Shown: positions 26,987 to 36,923, counted from the stretch's first letter. The stretch is 64,000 bases of DNA from Streptomyces longhuiensis (GCF_020616555.1 NZ_CP085173.1:9316001-9380000); one strand, 5' to 3'. Notes: a model not told the origin generated them from the letters alone. Translations and numbers: made by a program.

Positions 26987-28950
26987 CCGGCCCGAACGGA
27001 ATCGACCCCGCCTGGCTGCCCGACGAGGCGCTGCGCGGCATCGGATCACGACGCGTCCTGATCGAGGGCGACGGCCCACTCGTCGACACGCTGCGCGCCG
27101 AAGTCGCCCACGCGCAACGCAAGTTCGGGGCATCGCAGGGCGACGGAGACGTCGCGTTCCGACTCGACGACGATGCCGACACCGGACCCGAGGGATTCAC
27201 TCTGACGCGCTCCGGCGGGCGCACCACCGTCACGGCCGCCGCCCCGGCCGGCCTCCTGTACGGCTTCTTCCACGTCGTACGCCTCGGCGCCGCCGCGTTC
27301 GACGACGCCCCCGAGCAGACCCACCGACCCGCCCTCTCCCGGCGCATGCTCAACCACTGGGACAACATCGACGTGCATCCCGTGATGGGCCAGGTCGAGC
27401 GCGGCTACGCGGGCGGCTCGCTGTTCTGGGACGACGGACGTGCTCGCGAGGACCTCGACCGGGTCCGCACCTACGCACGGCTCCTCGCGGCCTGCGGGAT
27501 CAACGCCGTCTGCGTCAACAACGTCAACGTCCATGCGACCGAGGCACGACTCCTCGGAGACCGCATCAGCGAAGTGGCGGCCATCGCCGGGAAGCTGCGG
27601 GAGTACGGCATCCGCACCCACCTCTCCGTCAGCTTCGCCGCGCCCGTCGTGCTGGGCGGGCTCGACACCGCCGACCCGCTCGACAAGGGTGTACGGGACT
27701 GGTGGCGGTCGGCCGCCGACCGTGTGTACGCGCACATCCCCGACTTCGGTGGCTTCGTCGTCAAGGCCGACTCCGAAGGACAGCCAGGTCCCTTCGCCTA
27801 CGGCCGCAGCCACGCCGACGGCGCGAACCTGATCGCCGACGCGCTCGCCCCGTACGGCGGCACCGTCCACTGGCGGGCCTTCGTCTACAACCACACACAG
27901 GACTGGCGCGACCGGACCACGGACCGGGCGCGCGCCGCGTACGACCACTTCGCCGCGCTCGACGGGCAGTTCCGGGACAACGCGGTGCTCCAGATCAAGC
28001 ACGGACCGATGGACTTCCAGGTCCGCGAACCCGTCTCGCCGGTCATCGGTGCCCTGGCCCGCACCCGGGTCGCGGTCGAGTTCCAGGCCACCCAGGAGTA
28101 CACCGGGCAGCAGCGGCACGTGTGCGCGCTCGCCCCGATGTGGTCCGAGGTGCTCGGCTTCCGGCCCGAGGGCGAGGACGGCGCCACCGTCGGCCGGCTC
28201 GCCGGCGGTGGCGGCCTGGTGGCCGTCTCGAACGCCGGGACCGACCACTACTGGACCGGGCACCCACTCGCCCAGTTCAACCTGTACGCGTTCGGCCGCC
28301 TGGCCTGGCAGCCGGACGCCGACCCGGAGCAACTCCTCGACGAATGGATCGAGCTGACGTTCACGCCGGACCGCACCGCCGACCCCGAGCGACTGCGCTC
28401 CGGCCTCCGTGCGGTACTGCGCGACTCCTGGGCGACGTACGAGAAGTACACCGCGCCCCTGGGCGTCGGCTTCATGGTGCAGCCCGGGCACCACTACGGG
28501 CCAGGCGTCGACGGGTACGAGTACAGCCCGTGGGGCACCTACCATTTCGCCGACCGCGACGGCATCGGCGTCGACCGCAGCCGCGCCACCGGCACCGGAT
28601 ATGCGGCCCAGTACGCGAAACCCTGGTCACAGACGTACGAGACGCCCGAGAACTGCCCCGACGAGCTGCTCCTGTTCTTCCACCACGTCCCCTACGGGCA
28701 CGTCCTGCACAGTGGCAGGACCGTGATCCAGCACATCTACGACACCCACTTCGAGGGAGTCGAGGAGGCCGGGGCGGCACAGGAAGTGTGGGCGTCACTG
28801 GCCGACCTGGTGGCGCCCGCGCGCCACGCCCGGGTGGCCGAGCTGTACGAGGAGCAGCTCCGCAGCGCCCGCGAGTGGCGCGACCACGTGAACAGCTACT
28901 TCCTACGCAAGTCGGGGATCCCGGACGAGGGCGGGCGCCGCATCCACTAG
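26983..28950 (+). CDS. aguA: GH67 alpha-glucuronidase
   Basis: 655 residues without a signal peptide, so cytoplasmic. GH67 hallmarks are clear: KADSEGQPGP with probable general acid Glu265, YGRSHADGAN, PMDFQVREP with Asp344 and the (V)EFQATQEYTGQQ block with Glu366, the pair equivalent to the two catalytic bases of Geobacillus AguA, then MWSEVLGF. GH67 cuts (4-O-methyl)glucuronate from the non-reducing-end xylose of xylo-oligosaccharides, so substrates must be imported first. It is translationally coupled to the GH2 gene (ATGA) and its stop overlaps the stop of the convergent GH42 gene. Confidence 0.95.
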   Translation: MTGPNGIDPAWLPDEALRGIGSRRVLIEGDGPLVDTLRAEVAHAQRKFGASQGDGDVAFRLDDDADTGPEGFTLTRSGGRTTVTAAAPAGLLYGFFHVVRLGAAAFDDAPEQTHRPALSRRMLNHWDNIDVHPVMGQVERGYAGGSLFWDDGRAREDLDRVRTYARLLAACGINAVCVNNVNVHATEARLLGDRISEVAAIAGKLREYGIRTHLSVSFAAPVVLGGLDTADPLDKGVRDWWRSAADRVYAHIPDFGGFVVKADSEGQPGPFAYGRSHADGANLIADALAPYGGTVHWRAFVYNHTQDWRDRTTDRARAAYDHFAALDGQFRDNAVLQIKHGPMDFQVREPVSPVIGALARTRVAVEFQATQEYTGQQRHVCALAPMWSEVLGFRPEGEDGATVGRLAGGGGLVAVSNAGTDHYWTGHPLAQFNLYAFGRLAWQPDADPEQLLDEWIELTFTPDRTADPERLRSGLRAVLRDSWATYEKYTAPLGVGFMVQPGHHYGPGVDGYEYSPWGTYHFADRDGIGVDRSRATGTGYAAQYAKPWSQTYETPENCPDELLLFFHHVPYGHVLHSGRTVIQHIYDTHFEGVEEAGAAQEVWASLADLVAPARHARVAELYEEQLRSAREWRDHVNSYFLRKSGIPDEGGRRIH

Positions 28951-30995
28951 AGGGGTCCGGCGGCGGTCTGCTCGAGGCGCAGTACGCACACGCCCAGCGG
29001 GGCGAGCGTGACGGGCTCGCCGGGCGCGTACGCCTTGCCCGTCAGGAGGTCCGTCGCCGATGCGTGGACCGTCAACTCCGTCGCCGCGGGCGCGTGGTTG
29101 AGGAGAAACAGCAGACGTGTCCCGTCGGGGGCGACGCGATTCGCCGTCTCCACGCCGGCCACCTCGGCGTACGGACCGACGAGGCCGTATCGGGAGAGCA
29201 CCTGGCGCACCACCCGGTCCGTCCCCGCGTCGTCGAGCTGTGTTGCCACGTACCAGCCCTCGCCGCCGCGCTCCCCGAAACGGTTCCGGGTGACGGCGGG
29301 CGTCCCCGCGTAGAAGTCGGAGGTGTACGTGGCAATGGGCTCGGCGCCCTGCGGCACGACGAGCTCGAAGACCAGCCGGGCCGGTGAGCGCAGGTCGCCG
29401 AAGTCGACCGGGTTCGTCACCTCCGCCGCCCGCGAGTCCCACTCGTCGACCCGGACGCCCATCAGCGGCCCGAGCGGCCCCGGCACATCCGTGAGGAAGG
29501 CGCGGTCGTGCTCGTCGCCACGCCCCGACAGGAACGTCGTGAGCACCGTCCCGCCCCGCTCCGCCACCGCCTCCAGACGTGCCGCCAGGTCCCCCTTCAC
29601 CAAGTGCAGCAGGGGTGCGAGGACCACGTCGTACGCCGACAGGTCCGCTGTCACGGGGACGACGTCGACGTCCGCGCCCGCCGTGCGCGCGGCCCGGTAG
29701 TAGGAGTGCACGACATCCTGATAGCGCACCAGCCGCGACGGACCGTCCGACATCTCCAACGCCCACCAGCTGTCCCAGTCGAAGAGCAACGCCGTCCGGG
29801 CGGGCGTCCGGGCGCCGAGCGTCACCCCGCCCACCTCGCCCAGCTCCCGCCCCAGGTCCGACACTTCCCGGAAGACGCGGGTGTCGTCACGGCCCGCGTG
29901 CCCGATGACCGCCCCGTGGTACTTCTCGCACGCCCCGCGCGAGGCCCGCATCTGGAAGTACAGAACCGCGTCCGCGCCGTGCGCCACCGCCTGCCAGCTC
30001 GCGAGCCGCAACTCGCCCGGCCTGCGCAGCGGATTGACATCGCGGCAGGCCGTCGTCGACGGCGTCTGCTCCATCAGCCAGAACGGGGCACCGCCCTTCA
30101 GCCCGCGCATCAGGTCGTGCGCGAGGGCCGGCCAGGTCGGTGGCGCGTCCAGCGGTGGATAGCTGTCCCACGACGCGAAGTCCAGGTGTGGTGCCCACCG
30201 GTGATAGTCCAACGGCCGGTACATCCCCATGAAGTTGGTGGTCGCCAGAGTGTGCGGACTGTGGGCGCGCACGGCCTCCTTCTCGGCGACGAAGCAGCCC
30301 AGCAGCGCGTCCGTGGTGAACCGGTGGTAGTCGAGCGTGATGCCCTGGAACGCCGTGTGATCCGGACCTCGCCAGTGCTCGGTCAGCGCGCTCGGCGGCT
30401 CGATCTCGGACCAGTCCGTGTAGCGGTGCGACCAGAAGGTCGTCCACCACGCGTCGTTCAGGGCGTCCAGCGAGCCGTACTTCTCGCGCAGCCAGCCGCG
30501 GAACGCCTCCGCGCACAGACCGCAGTAACAGGCCCCGCCGTACTCATTGTTGATGTGCCAGGCAAGCAGCGCCGGATGGTCCGCGTACCGCTCGGCGATC
30601 CGCCCCGCGAGAGCCGTGGACAGGCGGCGGTACACCGGTGAGCTCGGGCAGAAGTTGTGCCGCTGCCCGTAACCGTGCCGGCGGCCCTCGAAGTCGGTAC
30701 GGTTCACCTCCGGTTGCGCCTTCGCGAGCCAGGGCGGCAGCGCGGCCGTGCCGGTGGCGAGGACGACGCGCCGCCCCTCGGCGGCTGCCCGGTCCACGAT
30801 CCGGTCGAGGACCGTGAAGTCGTAGGTGTCCGGGGAGGGCTGGAGCAGCGACCAGGCGAACACACCCACCGTCAGCGTGTCGATCCCGGCCTTGTCGAAC
30901 AGCCGGTGGTCGTCGTCCCAGACCTCCTCGGGCCACTGCTCCGGGTTGTAGTCACCGCCGTAGGGGATGGCGGGGGTCGTGGGCACGCCGTTCAT
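28947..30995 (-). CDS. GH42 beta-galactosidase
   Basis: 682 residues: TIM barrel starting GGDYNPEQWP, acid/base Glu151 in WHINNEYGG, cysteine cluster GACYCGLC typical of zinc-binding GH42 enzymes, nucleophile Glu309 in FWLMEQTPS, then a trimerisation domain and a C-terminal beta domain. It is cytoplasmic and would release beta-galactose (or alpha-L-arabinopyranose in some members) from imported oligosaccharides. ATG 30995 follows GGAGG and overlaps the stop of the DUF624 gene (ATGA). It is the last gene of the seven-gene minus-strand unit starting at 36799... that is, permease, permease, binding protein, GH39, DUF624, GH42 in order. Confidence 0.93.
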   Translation of the reverse strand: MNGVPTTPAIPYGGDYNPEQWPEEVWDDDHRLFDKAGIDTLTVGVFAWSLLQPSPDTYDFTVLDRIVDRAAAEGRRVVLATGTAALPPWLAKAQPEVNRTDFEGRRHGYGQRHNFCPSSPVYRRLSTALAGRIAERYADHPALLAWHINNEYGGACYCGLCAEAFRGWLREKYGSLDALNDAWWTTFWSHRYTDWSEIEPPSALTEHWRGPDHTAFQGITLDYHRFTTDALLGCFVAEKEAVRAHSPHTLATTNFMGMYRPLDYHRWAPHLDFASWDSYPPLDAPPTWPALAHDLMRGLKGGAPFWLMEQTPSTTACRDVNPLRRPGELRLASWQAVAHGADAVLYFQMRASRGACEKYHGAVIGHAGRDDTRVFREVSDLGRELGEVGGVTLGARTPARTALLFDWDSWWALEMSDGPSRLVRYQDVVHSYYRAARTAGADVDVVPVTADLSAYDVVLAPLLHLVKGDLAARLEAVAERGGTVLTTFLSGRGDEHDRAFLTDVPGPLGPLMGVRVDEWDSRAAEVTNPVDFGDLRSPARLVFELVVPQGAEPIATYTSDFYAGTPAVTRNRFGERGGEGWYVATQLDDAGTDRVVRQVLSRYGLVGPYAEVAGVETANRVAPDGTRLLFLLNHAPAATELTVHASATDLLTGKAYAPGEPVTLAPLGVCVLRLEQTAAGPL

Positions 30996-31708
30996 ATGGT
31001 GAAGTCCTCCTGGGTCTCGACGATGATCGGGCGGCTGGTGTGCAGCAGCGACAGGAGCAGCACCGGAGCGAGCAGCAGGGGCAGTGCCTCGGTCCACCAC
31101 ACGGTGGCCGCCGTCGCGACGACGAGCAGACTGGCGGCGCCGAGCGTGGCCCGGCCGTGCCGCAGCAGGAAGTACCCGGCGAGCCGCGCCGTGTCCACGG
31201 CCCGGAACGTGAACAGGGACGTCAGCACCAGCGCGTGCGCGCCCCAGAGGAGTGCGCCCACGCCGATGACCCCGAGCAGTACCGCCCACCAGCCGGGCAG
31301 TCCGGTCGCGGCGAAGTGGGTGAGGCCGTATGCGATGACGGTCAGCCAGGCGAGCAGAGGGATCCAGATCCACAACACAGCGACGGAGTTGAGGCGCAGC
31401 CCGCGCAGATAGGCGCGGGCCGGTCGCAGTTCCGTCAGGTCGCGGCTGCGGTGGTGCAAGGCGTACAGGGCGGCGGACAGGGCCGGGCCGAGCGGCATGA
31501 GGCACAACGCCGCCAGCGGCAGGTTCGCCGGGTCCGCACCGAGGAAGAGGAGCCCGAGCAGGCCGGGTGCCAGAGTGAGCAGCAGCAGGCCCTCGACGGT
31601 GAGCAGCGTGTGGATGAGGGCGCAGGCCCGCGACAGTGGTCCGTCACCGAAGACGCGGGAGGCCCGCGGCAGGGCCGCCCCGGGGGAGCCGGTCTGTGCG
31701 GCGCTCAT
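30992..31708 (-). CDS. DUF624 (YesL-like) membrane protein
   Basis: 238 residues with five to six hydrophobic segments and the DUF624 pattern (PLSRACALIHTLLTVEGLLLLTLAPG; LTELRPARAYLRGLRLNS). YesL-type proteins occur with LplABC/YtcPQ-type oligosaccharide importers in Bacillus and Paenibacillus, and their role is unknown. ATG 31708 overlaps the end of the GH39 gene by four bases and its stop overlaps the GH42 start, so it is embedded in the operon by translational coupling. Confidence 0.85.
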   Translation of the reverse strand: MSAAQTGSPGAALPRASRVFGDGPLSRACALIHTLLTVEGLLLLTLAPGLLGLLFLGADPANLPLAALCLMPLGPALSAALYALHHRSRDLTELRPARAYLRGLRLNSVAVLWIWIPLLAWLTVIAYGLTHFAATGLPGWWAVLLGVIGVGALLWGAHALVLTSLFTFRAVDTARLAGYFLLRHGRATLGAASLLVVATAATVWWTEALPLLLAPVLLLSLLHTSRPIIVETQEDFTI

Positions 31709-33207
31709 CCGGAGCCCCCGCCCCCGAGAATCCGGCCCTCGTCCCACCAGTCGGGAGACTCCTCGATCACCGGGCTCAGCTCGACCAGCGTCACCTCGTG
31801 TCGTTCGAGCGTGAGGTCGACGTCCACCCTGAACTCCTCTATCGGCAGCCGGAGATGGGACCTGCCCGGTTCCGCCGCCTCGTGCAGCACGTCGAGCTGG
31901 TGCGGGCGGGGCGAGCGCGGGCTGCCCATCCGGCGCCAGGCGGTGTACGCGTTGCCGCGCTCCTCGTCGACGCTGGAGCGACGCAGGAAGACCGCGCCGC
32001 GCTCGGCGTCGCCGACCGGGACGGACAACCGCAGCGAATGCCGGTCCGACCCGGGCGGCGCCCACGCCAGAACCGTGACCCGCCCGTCGGGGTGCCGGGT
32101 GACGAGATGGTCGGCGCCGCGGGCCAGCACATCACGGCCCATGCGGGCCATGAACGCATACAGGTGGTACGTGGGCTTCCTGACCTGGCGGTGCGTCAGG
32201 AGCCCGAAACCGCCGTGGAACAGCGCCGTCGGGATTCCGACCTCCTCGAACATGTCGCTGAACGTCCAGTACGAGAAGGAGTCCACCAGATCCCCGCCGG
32301 CCGCCAGGACCGGAGCCAGGTACGCGGCGTGGAAGGCCGTGTCATGGACCGGGTTGTCCGGGCGGTAGGAGGAGTTGAACTCCGTTATGTGGACCGGGAG
32401 TTCGGCCAGCGAGGTGCCCTTCAACTCGCGTCGCGGGGACCCGAACTGCTCCAGCAGGCGCTCGGCCGGGGCCAGCGTCTGGTACGTCCCGAACGGCACC
32501 GGCTGCGCGGGCCCCGAGGTGTACGCGTGGCGCGACACGAAGTCGACCGGCAGATCCCGCCGCTCCACGAACTCCGCGAACCGGCCGAGCCAGCCCTCGT
32601 CGGCGCCCGGTGACAGGGCGGGCCCGCCGACCTGGAGCGAGGCGTCGACATCCTTCACTGCGTGCGCCGTCACCTCGTACAGCCGGTGGTAGGCCGTCTC
32701 GTCGGCGCCCTGCCAGAAGTCCGGGAGATCCGGCTCGTTCCACACCTCGACCGGCCAGCCGCGCACCTCTTCCAGGCCGTAGCGGTCCACGAGGTGGGTC
32801 ATCGTCGCGCGTACCAGGTCCGCCCACTCCCGGTGCGAGGAGGGCGGTGTCACGTTGCCCTGCCACCAGAAGACGGTCTGCGCGCCGGACGCCAACTCGC
32901 CTGGCATGAATCCGAGTTCGAGGAAGGGGCGGATACCGAGTTCCAGGCAGGCGTCGACGACCTGATCGACGTAGGTGAACGAATGATGCACCCGTCGGGC
33001 GCCCTGCCACTCGTACGGCCGGTACACGCCCATCCCGTCGCTGAACAGGCCGTGGCCGCGGATGTGCCGGAAGCCGATCTCCTTCTGGATCAGGGCCAGG
33101 GAGTCCTGGTAGTCGCGCCGCAGGGCGAGCTCCAGGCGGCCCGTGCCGACGCACGCCCGCCACGCCTCGGAGAGGACGCCCTGCGACTCGGCCGGGACGC
33201 GGATCAT
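31705..33207 (-). CDS. GH39 beta-xylosidase
   Basis: 500 residues without a signal peptide. The acid/base Glu158 is in VEVWNEPDLPDFW and the nucleophile Glu276 in HITEFNSSY, both diagnostic of GH39; RHIRGHGLFSDGMGVY lies in the substrate pocket. The enzyme removes xylose from the non-reducing end of xylo-oligosaccharides in the cytoplasm, completing the work of GH67. The ATG at 33207 overlaps the stop of the binding-protein gene (ATGA). Confidence 0.93.
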   Translation of the reverse strand: MIRVPAESQGVLSEAWRACVGTGRLELALRRDYQDSLALIQKEIGFRHIRGHGLFSDGMGVYRPYEWQGARRVHHSFTYVDQVVDACLELGIRPFLELGFMPGELASGAQTVFWWQGNVTPPSSHREWADLVRATMTHLVDRYGLEEVRGWPVEVWNEPDLPDFWQGADETAYHRLYEVTAHAVKDVDASLQVGGPALSPGADEGWLGRFAEFVERRDLPVDFVSRHAYTSGPAQPVPFGTYQTLAPAERLLEQFGSPRRELKGTSLAELPVHITEFNSSYRPDNPVHDTAFHAAYLAPVLAAGGDLVDSFSYWTFSDMFEEVGIPTALFHGGFGLLTHRQVRKPTYHLYAFMARMGRDVLARGADHLVTRHPDGRVTVLAWAPPGSDRHSLRLSVPVGDAERGAVFLRRSSVDEERGNAYTAWRRMGSPRSPRPHQLDVLHEAAEPGRSHLRLPIEEFRVDVDLTLERHEVTLVELSPVIEESPDWWDEGRILGGGGSG

Positions 33208-34859
33208 CCGTTGTCCTTCTTGTACCGCTCGTAGGCCTTGTTGTGCAGGTCCACGAGTTGCTGCATGTTCTTGGCCTTGAGCTCGGTGACGTAGTCGTCC
33301 CATTCGGACAGCGGTCGTTTGCCGAGCGCGAACTTGAGGGTGTTCTGGTTCATGTGGTCCGTGAGCGGGGTGTCCCAGAGCGAGGCCTGCTCCTGCTCCG
33401 CGGACCGCAGCGGGTGTGCCGGGGCGATCGGCATCTGCTTGCGCAGTGCCATGACGTCCTGGAACTTCTTCTCGTCCGGGCTGAAGGAGGAGGACACCAG
33501 CTCCCAGGTGCCGCCGTAGGTGAAGACGCCGTTGAAGAAGCCGTAGTCCTTCTGCAGGTCCTTCGGGGCCTTGGGGTCGGAACCCATGAGGCTGATGCCG
33601 GGCTTCAGCTGGTACTGACTGCCGGACTTCGTGTAAGTGACCCCCTCGACACCCCACTTGCAGAACCTCTGGCCCTCGTCCGAGTAGAAGAGCCAGTCCG
33701 TGAACTGCATCAGCGCGATGAAGTTGTCGCTCTTGAGCGCCTTGCTGGAGATCATGAGACCGTTCTCCAGACGGATGCCGTCGATCACGACCTCACCGGC
33801 CGGGCCGATCGGCACCGGAACCATCTCGATCTTCGCCCCCTTGACCTGCCGCTCCAGGTTGTAGCGGTACTTCTGCACCAGCTCCTGCGGGTTGGCGCTG
33901 ATCGCGAAGGATTTCTGGGCCAGCAGCTTCTTCACCGCGTCGTCATCGGTCTGGGTGAAGCTCTCGGGGTCCATCAGTTTGTCGGCGACCAGCTTGCGCA
34001 GATACTCGAGGACCTGCCGGAACTCGTCCATCGCCCCGGTGAAGACGAACTTCTGTGCCTTGGCGTCGAAGGTGATGTTCTGGTAGTTCCAGCCGGCCCG
34101 GACGCCGTACGCCTGCCCGAGATAGCCGAGGAGGGCGCCCGCCGGGAAGACCGTGTTGGTGCTCCAGCGGTCGGAGAGGGGGTAGCTGTCGGGGTGCTCT
34201 GCCTTGATCGCCTTGAGGACGTCGTACACCTCGTCCCATGTCGTCGGCAGGTTCACGCCGATCTTGTCGAGGACGTCGGTGCGGAAGGACAGCGAGTATC
34301 CGGACTTGGGCTTCTCGTGGAGCCCGGGCAGCAGGTAGTACTTGCCGTCGGATTGGCGGATGGAGTCCAGCTCGGGCTCCAGCTTCCACCGCTTGACCTT
34401 GTCCTGGAAGTTGGGCATCAGGTGCACGTACTCGCTCACCGGCAGGATCGCGCCCGACGACACGAACGCGACCTCGGAGGGGTGGTACGTCTTGGGGATC
34501 AGGAAGGGGGCGTCACCTGAGCCGATCAGCAGGCTGCGCTTCTTCTCGTAGTCGCTCAGCGGGACGTCGACGGGCTGCAGTGTGATGCCGGTGCGCTTGG
34601 TGACCTCCTGCCAAAAGAGCCAGTTCTTCTTCAGCGGATACGTCGGGTTGTCGTTGTGCAGGACGGAGAAGGACAGCGCTTTGGTCGCCTTGAACTGCTC
34701 GCCGGCGTCGTACTTCTTCATGGCGCCGTTCTGCTTCTTCGACAGGTCCTTGCTGTCGCCGCCGTCGTCACCGCTGCCGCAGCCGGTGAGTACGGCGAGT
34801 CCGGCGAACCCCGCCGCGGCGAGCAGCGACCTTCTCGACAGCTGGCCCGTGTTCGTCAC
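33204..34859 (-). CDS. ABC transporter substrate-binding lipoprotein (LplA/YtcQ-like)
   Basis: 551 residues, large for a binding protein but normal for the LplA/AguE/YtcQ group that binds long oligosaccharides. The N-terminus has a twin-Arg (LSRRSLLAAAG) followed by lipobox VLTGC, predicting a Tat-exported lipoprotein on the outer face of the membrane. GTG 34859 is chosen because GGGAG lies six bases upstream. It is followed, via ATGA overlap, by GH39 and preceded by two permease genes, so it is the specificity component of this importer; no ATPase gene is present, suggesting use of a shared MsiK-type ATPase as known for Streptomyces sugar importers. Confidence 0.92.
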   Translation of the reverse strand: MTNTGQLSRRSLLAAAGFAGLAVLTGCGSGDDGGDSKDLSKKQNGAMKKYDAGEQFKATKALSFSVLHNDNPTYPLKKNWLFWQEVTKRTGITLQPVDVPLSDYEKKRSLLIGSGDAPFLIPKTYHPSEVAFVSSGAILPVSEYVHLMPNFQDKVKRWKLEPELDSIRQSDGKYYLLPGLHEKPKSGYSLSFRTDVLDKIGVNLPTTWDEVYDVLKAIKAEHPDSYPLSDRWSTNTVFPAGALLGYLGQAYGVRAGWNYQNITFDAKAQKFVFTGAMDEFRQVLEYLRKLVADKLMDPESFTQTDDDAVKKLLAQKSFAISANPQELVQKYRYNLERQVKGAKIEMVPVPIGPAGEVVIDGIRLENGLMISSKALKSDNFIALMQFTDWLFYSDEGQRFCKWGVEGVTYTKSGSQYQLKPGISLMGSDPKAPKDLQKDYGFFNGVFTYGGTWELVSSSFSPDEKKFQDVMALRKQMPIAPAHPLRSAEQEQASLWDTPLTDHMNQNTLKFALGKRPLSEWDDYVTELKAKNMQQLVDLHNKAYERYKKDNG

Positions 34860-34907
34860 GTGAACTCCCAAGTCTTGTGGATCTGTTGATGCGTGAAGGG
34901 GGTGTGC

Positions 34908-35816
34908 TCAGCCCTTGACGGCGCCGAGCATCACGCCCGAGACGAAGTACCGCTGAACGAAGGGGTAGACGGCGAGGATCGGCAGCGCCGTGAGGACGAT
35001 GGTCACCGACTGGATGTTGGCGGCGGCCTGGGTGAGCTGGTCGGCCGCGGCCCCCGCGTTGCCGCCTTCGGTGGCGCCTGCGATGAGGTTGCGCAGATAG
35101 ACGGTGACCGGCATCAGATCGGCCCTGTCCATGTACAGGAAGGCCGAGAACCATGAGTTCCAGAACGACACCGAGTAGAAGAGGACCATGGTCGCGATGA
35201 CGGCCTTCGACAGCGGCAGGACGATCCGCAGCAGAGTCCCGTACGCGCTCAGGCCGTCGATCTGCGCGGCCTCCTCGAGCTCCGTCGGCATGTTCTCGAA
35301 GAACGCCTTCATCACCAGAAGGTTGAAGACACTGATGGCGTTCGGCAGGGCGATCGCCCAGATCGAGTTCTTCAGGCCGAGGCTGGTGATCAGCACGTAG
35401 TTGGGGATCAGACCGCCGGAGAAGAACATGGTGAAGACGGCGATGCCGACGAGGAACGTCCGCCCGCGCAGGTCCTTCTTCGACAGGACGTACGCGTAGA
35501 TGGTGGTGAGGACCATGGCGACAGCGGTGGAGAGCACCGTATAGAGGACGGTGTTCCCGTAGCTGCGCCAGAACGTCCCGTCCTGGAAGACGATCTTGTA
35601 TGTGGTGAGGTTGAAGCCCTTGGGCCACAGGGTCACCTCGCCCGCCCGGATCTGGCGCTCGCCGCTGAACGAGCGGGCGACGATGTTGATGATCGGGTAG
35701 AGCGTGACCACCACGACCAGCGTAAGGATCACGGCGTTGGCGCCTTGGAAGACACGGTAGCCGCGGGTCGGGCTGTTCACGGTCGTCGCGGCGCGGGGCC
35801 GGGTCTGGATGCTCAC
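34908..35816 (-). CDS. Carbohydrate ABC transporter permease (YtcP/LplC-like)
   Basis: 302 residues with six membrane segments and the cytoplasmic EAA loop EEAAQIDGLSAYGTLLRIVLPL that contacts the ATPase. The tail PFVQRYFVSGVMLGAVKG is typical of the second permease of CUT1 systems. The GTG at 35816 overlaps the stop of the first permease gene (GTGA). Forms the channel with the upstream permease. Confidence 0.93.
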   Translation of the reverse strand: MSIQTRPRAATTVNSPTRGYRVFQGANAVILTLVVVVTLYPIINIVARSFSGERQIRAGEVTLWPKGFNLTTYKIVFQDGTFWRSYGNTVLYTVLSTAVAMVLTTIYAYVLSKKDLRGRTFLVGIAVFTMFFSGGLIPNYVLITSLGLKNSIWAIALPNAISVFNLLVMKAFFENMPTELEEAAQIDGLSAYGTLLRIVLPLSKAVIATMVLFYSVSFWNSWFSAFLYMDRADLMPVTVYLRNLIAGATEGGNAGAAADQLTQAAANIQSVTIVLTALPILAVYPFVQRYFVSGVMLGAVKG

Positions 35817-36799
35817 CACAGGCTCGTCCCCACGGTCTTGCGCGACAGCCGGTTCGCGGACGTGATCAGTACGAGGCCGATGACCGCCTCGAACAGGCCG
35901 ATGGCGGCGGCGTAGCTGAAGGAGTTCGACTCGACACCGGTGCGGTACAGGTAGGTGGAGATGACGTCGGCCGTCGGGTACGTCAGCGGGTTGTAGAGCA
36001 GCAGGATCTTCTCGAAGCCGACGACCATGAACGTGCCGATGTTGAGGATCAGCAGCGTGATCATGGTGGGGCGGATGCCGGGGAGCGTCACGTGCCAGGT
36101 CTGCTGCCAGCGGTTCGCGCCGTCGATCCGGGCCGCCTCGTACAGGTCCTCGTCGATCGTGCTCAACGCGGCGAGGTAGAGGATCGTGCCCCAGCCGGCC
36201 GTCTGCCAGACCTCGGAGCCGACGTAGATCGTCCGGAACCAGCCGGGCTCCTGGATGAACCGGACGGGATCGTGGCCGAACGTCGTGAGCACGTGGTTGA
36301 TCGGGCCGTCCGATGCCAGCATCTGCACCGTGATGCCCGCGACGATCACGATGGACAGGAAGTGCGGCAGGTACGAGATCGACTGGACGAAGCGTTTCAG
36401 CGCGGTGCGCCGGACCTCGTTGAGCAGCAGGGCCAGCACGATCGGCACCGGGAAACAGAACAGCAGCGTCAGCAGGCCCATCCAGAGCGTGTTCCGGAAG
36501 ACCTGCCAGAACGACGGGTCGCTGAGGAACATCTGCACATAGCGCAGGCCCACCCATTCCTCGCCGAGGATCGAACCGCCCGGCTCGAAGCGGCGGAACG
36601 CAATCACGTTGCCGATCATCGGCAGATAGCGGAAGACGAGGAAGAACAGGATCGGCAGCACCGCGAGGGAGTACAGCTGCCAGTCGCGGCGCAGTGACCG
36701 GCGCCAGGAACGACGGCCGGACGGAAGCTTCTTGTCGGGCGGCGGGTCGGGCGGGGCGCCGGTGCGGGGCTGGCTGCCCGTCATGGTGGAGGAGCTCAC
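35813..36799 (-). CDS. Carbohydrate ABC transporter permease (LplB-like)
   Basis: 328 residues, six membrane segments, EAA loop YEAARIDGANRWQQTWHVTLPGI, and the LplB-type segments RYLPMIGNVIAFRRF and GWGTILYLAALSTID. First gene of the importer/GH39/DUF624/GH42 operon. GTG 36799 is favoured over ATG 36784 because AAAGG lies seven bases before it. A TTGACA-17-TAGGTT promoter and an operator motif lie upstream. Confidence 0.92.
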   Translation of the reverse strand: MSSSTMTGSQPRTGAPPDPPPDKKLPSGRRSWRRSLRRDWQLYSLAVLPILFFLVFRYLPMIGNVIAFRRFEPGGSILGEEWVGLRYVQMFLSDPSFWQVFRNTLWMGLLTLLFCFPVPIVLALLLNEVRRTALKRFVQSISYLPHFLSIVIVAGITVQMLASDGPINHVLTTFGHDPVRFIQEPGWFRTIYVGSEVWQTAGWGTILYLAALSTIDEDLYEAARIDGANRWQQTWHVTLPGIRPTMITLLILNIGTFMVVGFEKILLLYNPLTYPTADVISTYLYRTGVESNSFSYAAAIGLFEAVIGLVLITSANRLSRKTVGTSLW

Positions 36800-36865
36800 A
36801 CAGGGCCTTTCGTCACACGGGCAGGCAGAGGTCATCACAAGGGCGGGGAAAGAGGTACCGAGAAC

Positions 36866-36885
36866 TTTCGGGAATCTTCCGGTAA
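36866..36885 (-). promoter_or_regulatory. Operator motif site A (LacI type) for the importer operon / CE7 divergon
   Basis: TTTCGG-GAA-TCTTCCGG-TAA matches the motif at 38049-38068 (reverse) and 39263-39282. The site lies 10-30 bp downstream of the importer promoter, where a bound repressor would block transcription. Confidence 0.6.
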
Positions 36886-36894
36886 CGTCGCCGC

Positions 36895-36923
36895 AACCTA
36901 AAGCCGCTCCCGACCCCTGTCAA
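36895..36923 (-). promoter_or_regulatory. Promoter of the importer operon
   Basis: On the minus strand TTGACA (36923-36918), 17 bp spacer, TAGGTT (36900-36895): a near-consensus vegetative promoter about 95 bp before the first permease start, directly followed by operator site A. Confidence 0.65.
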
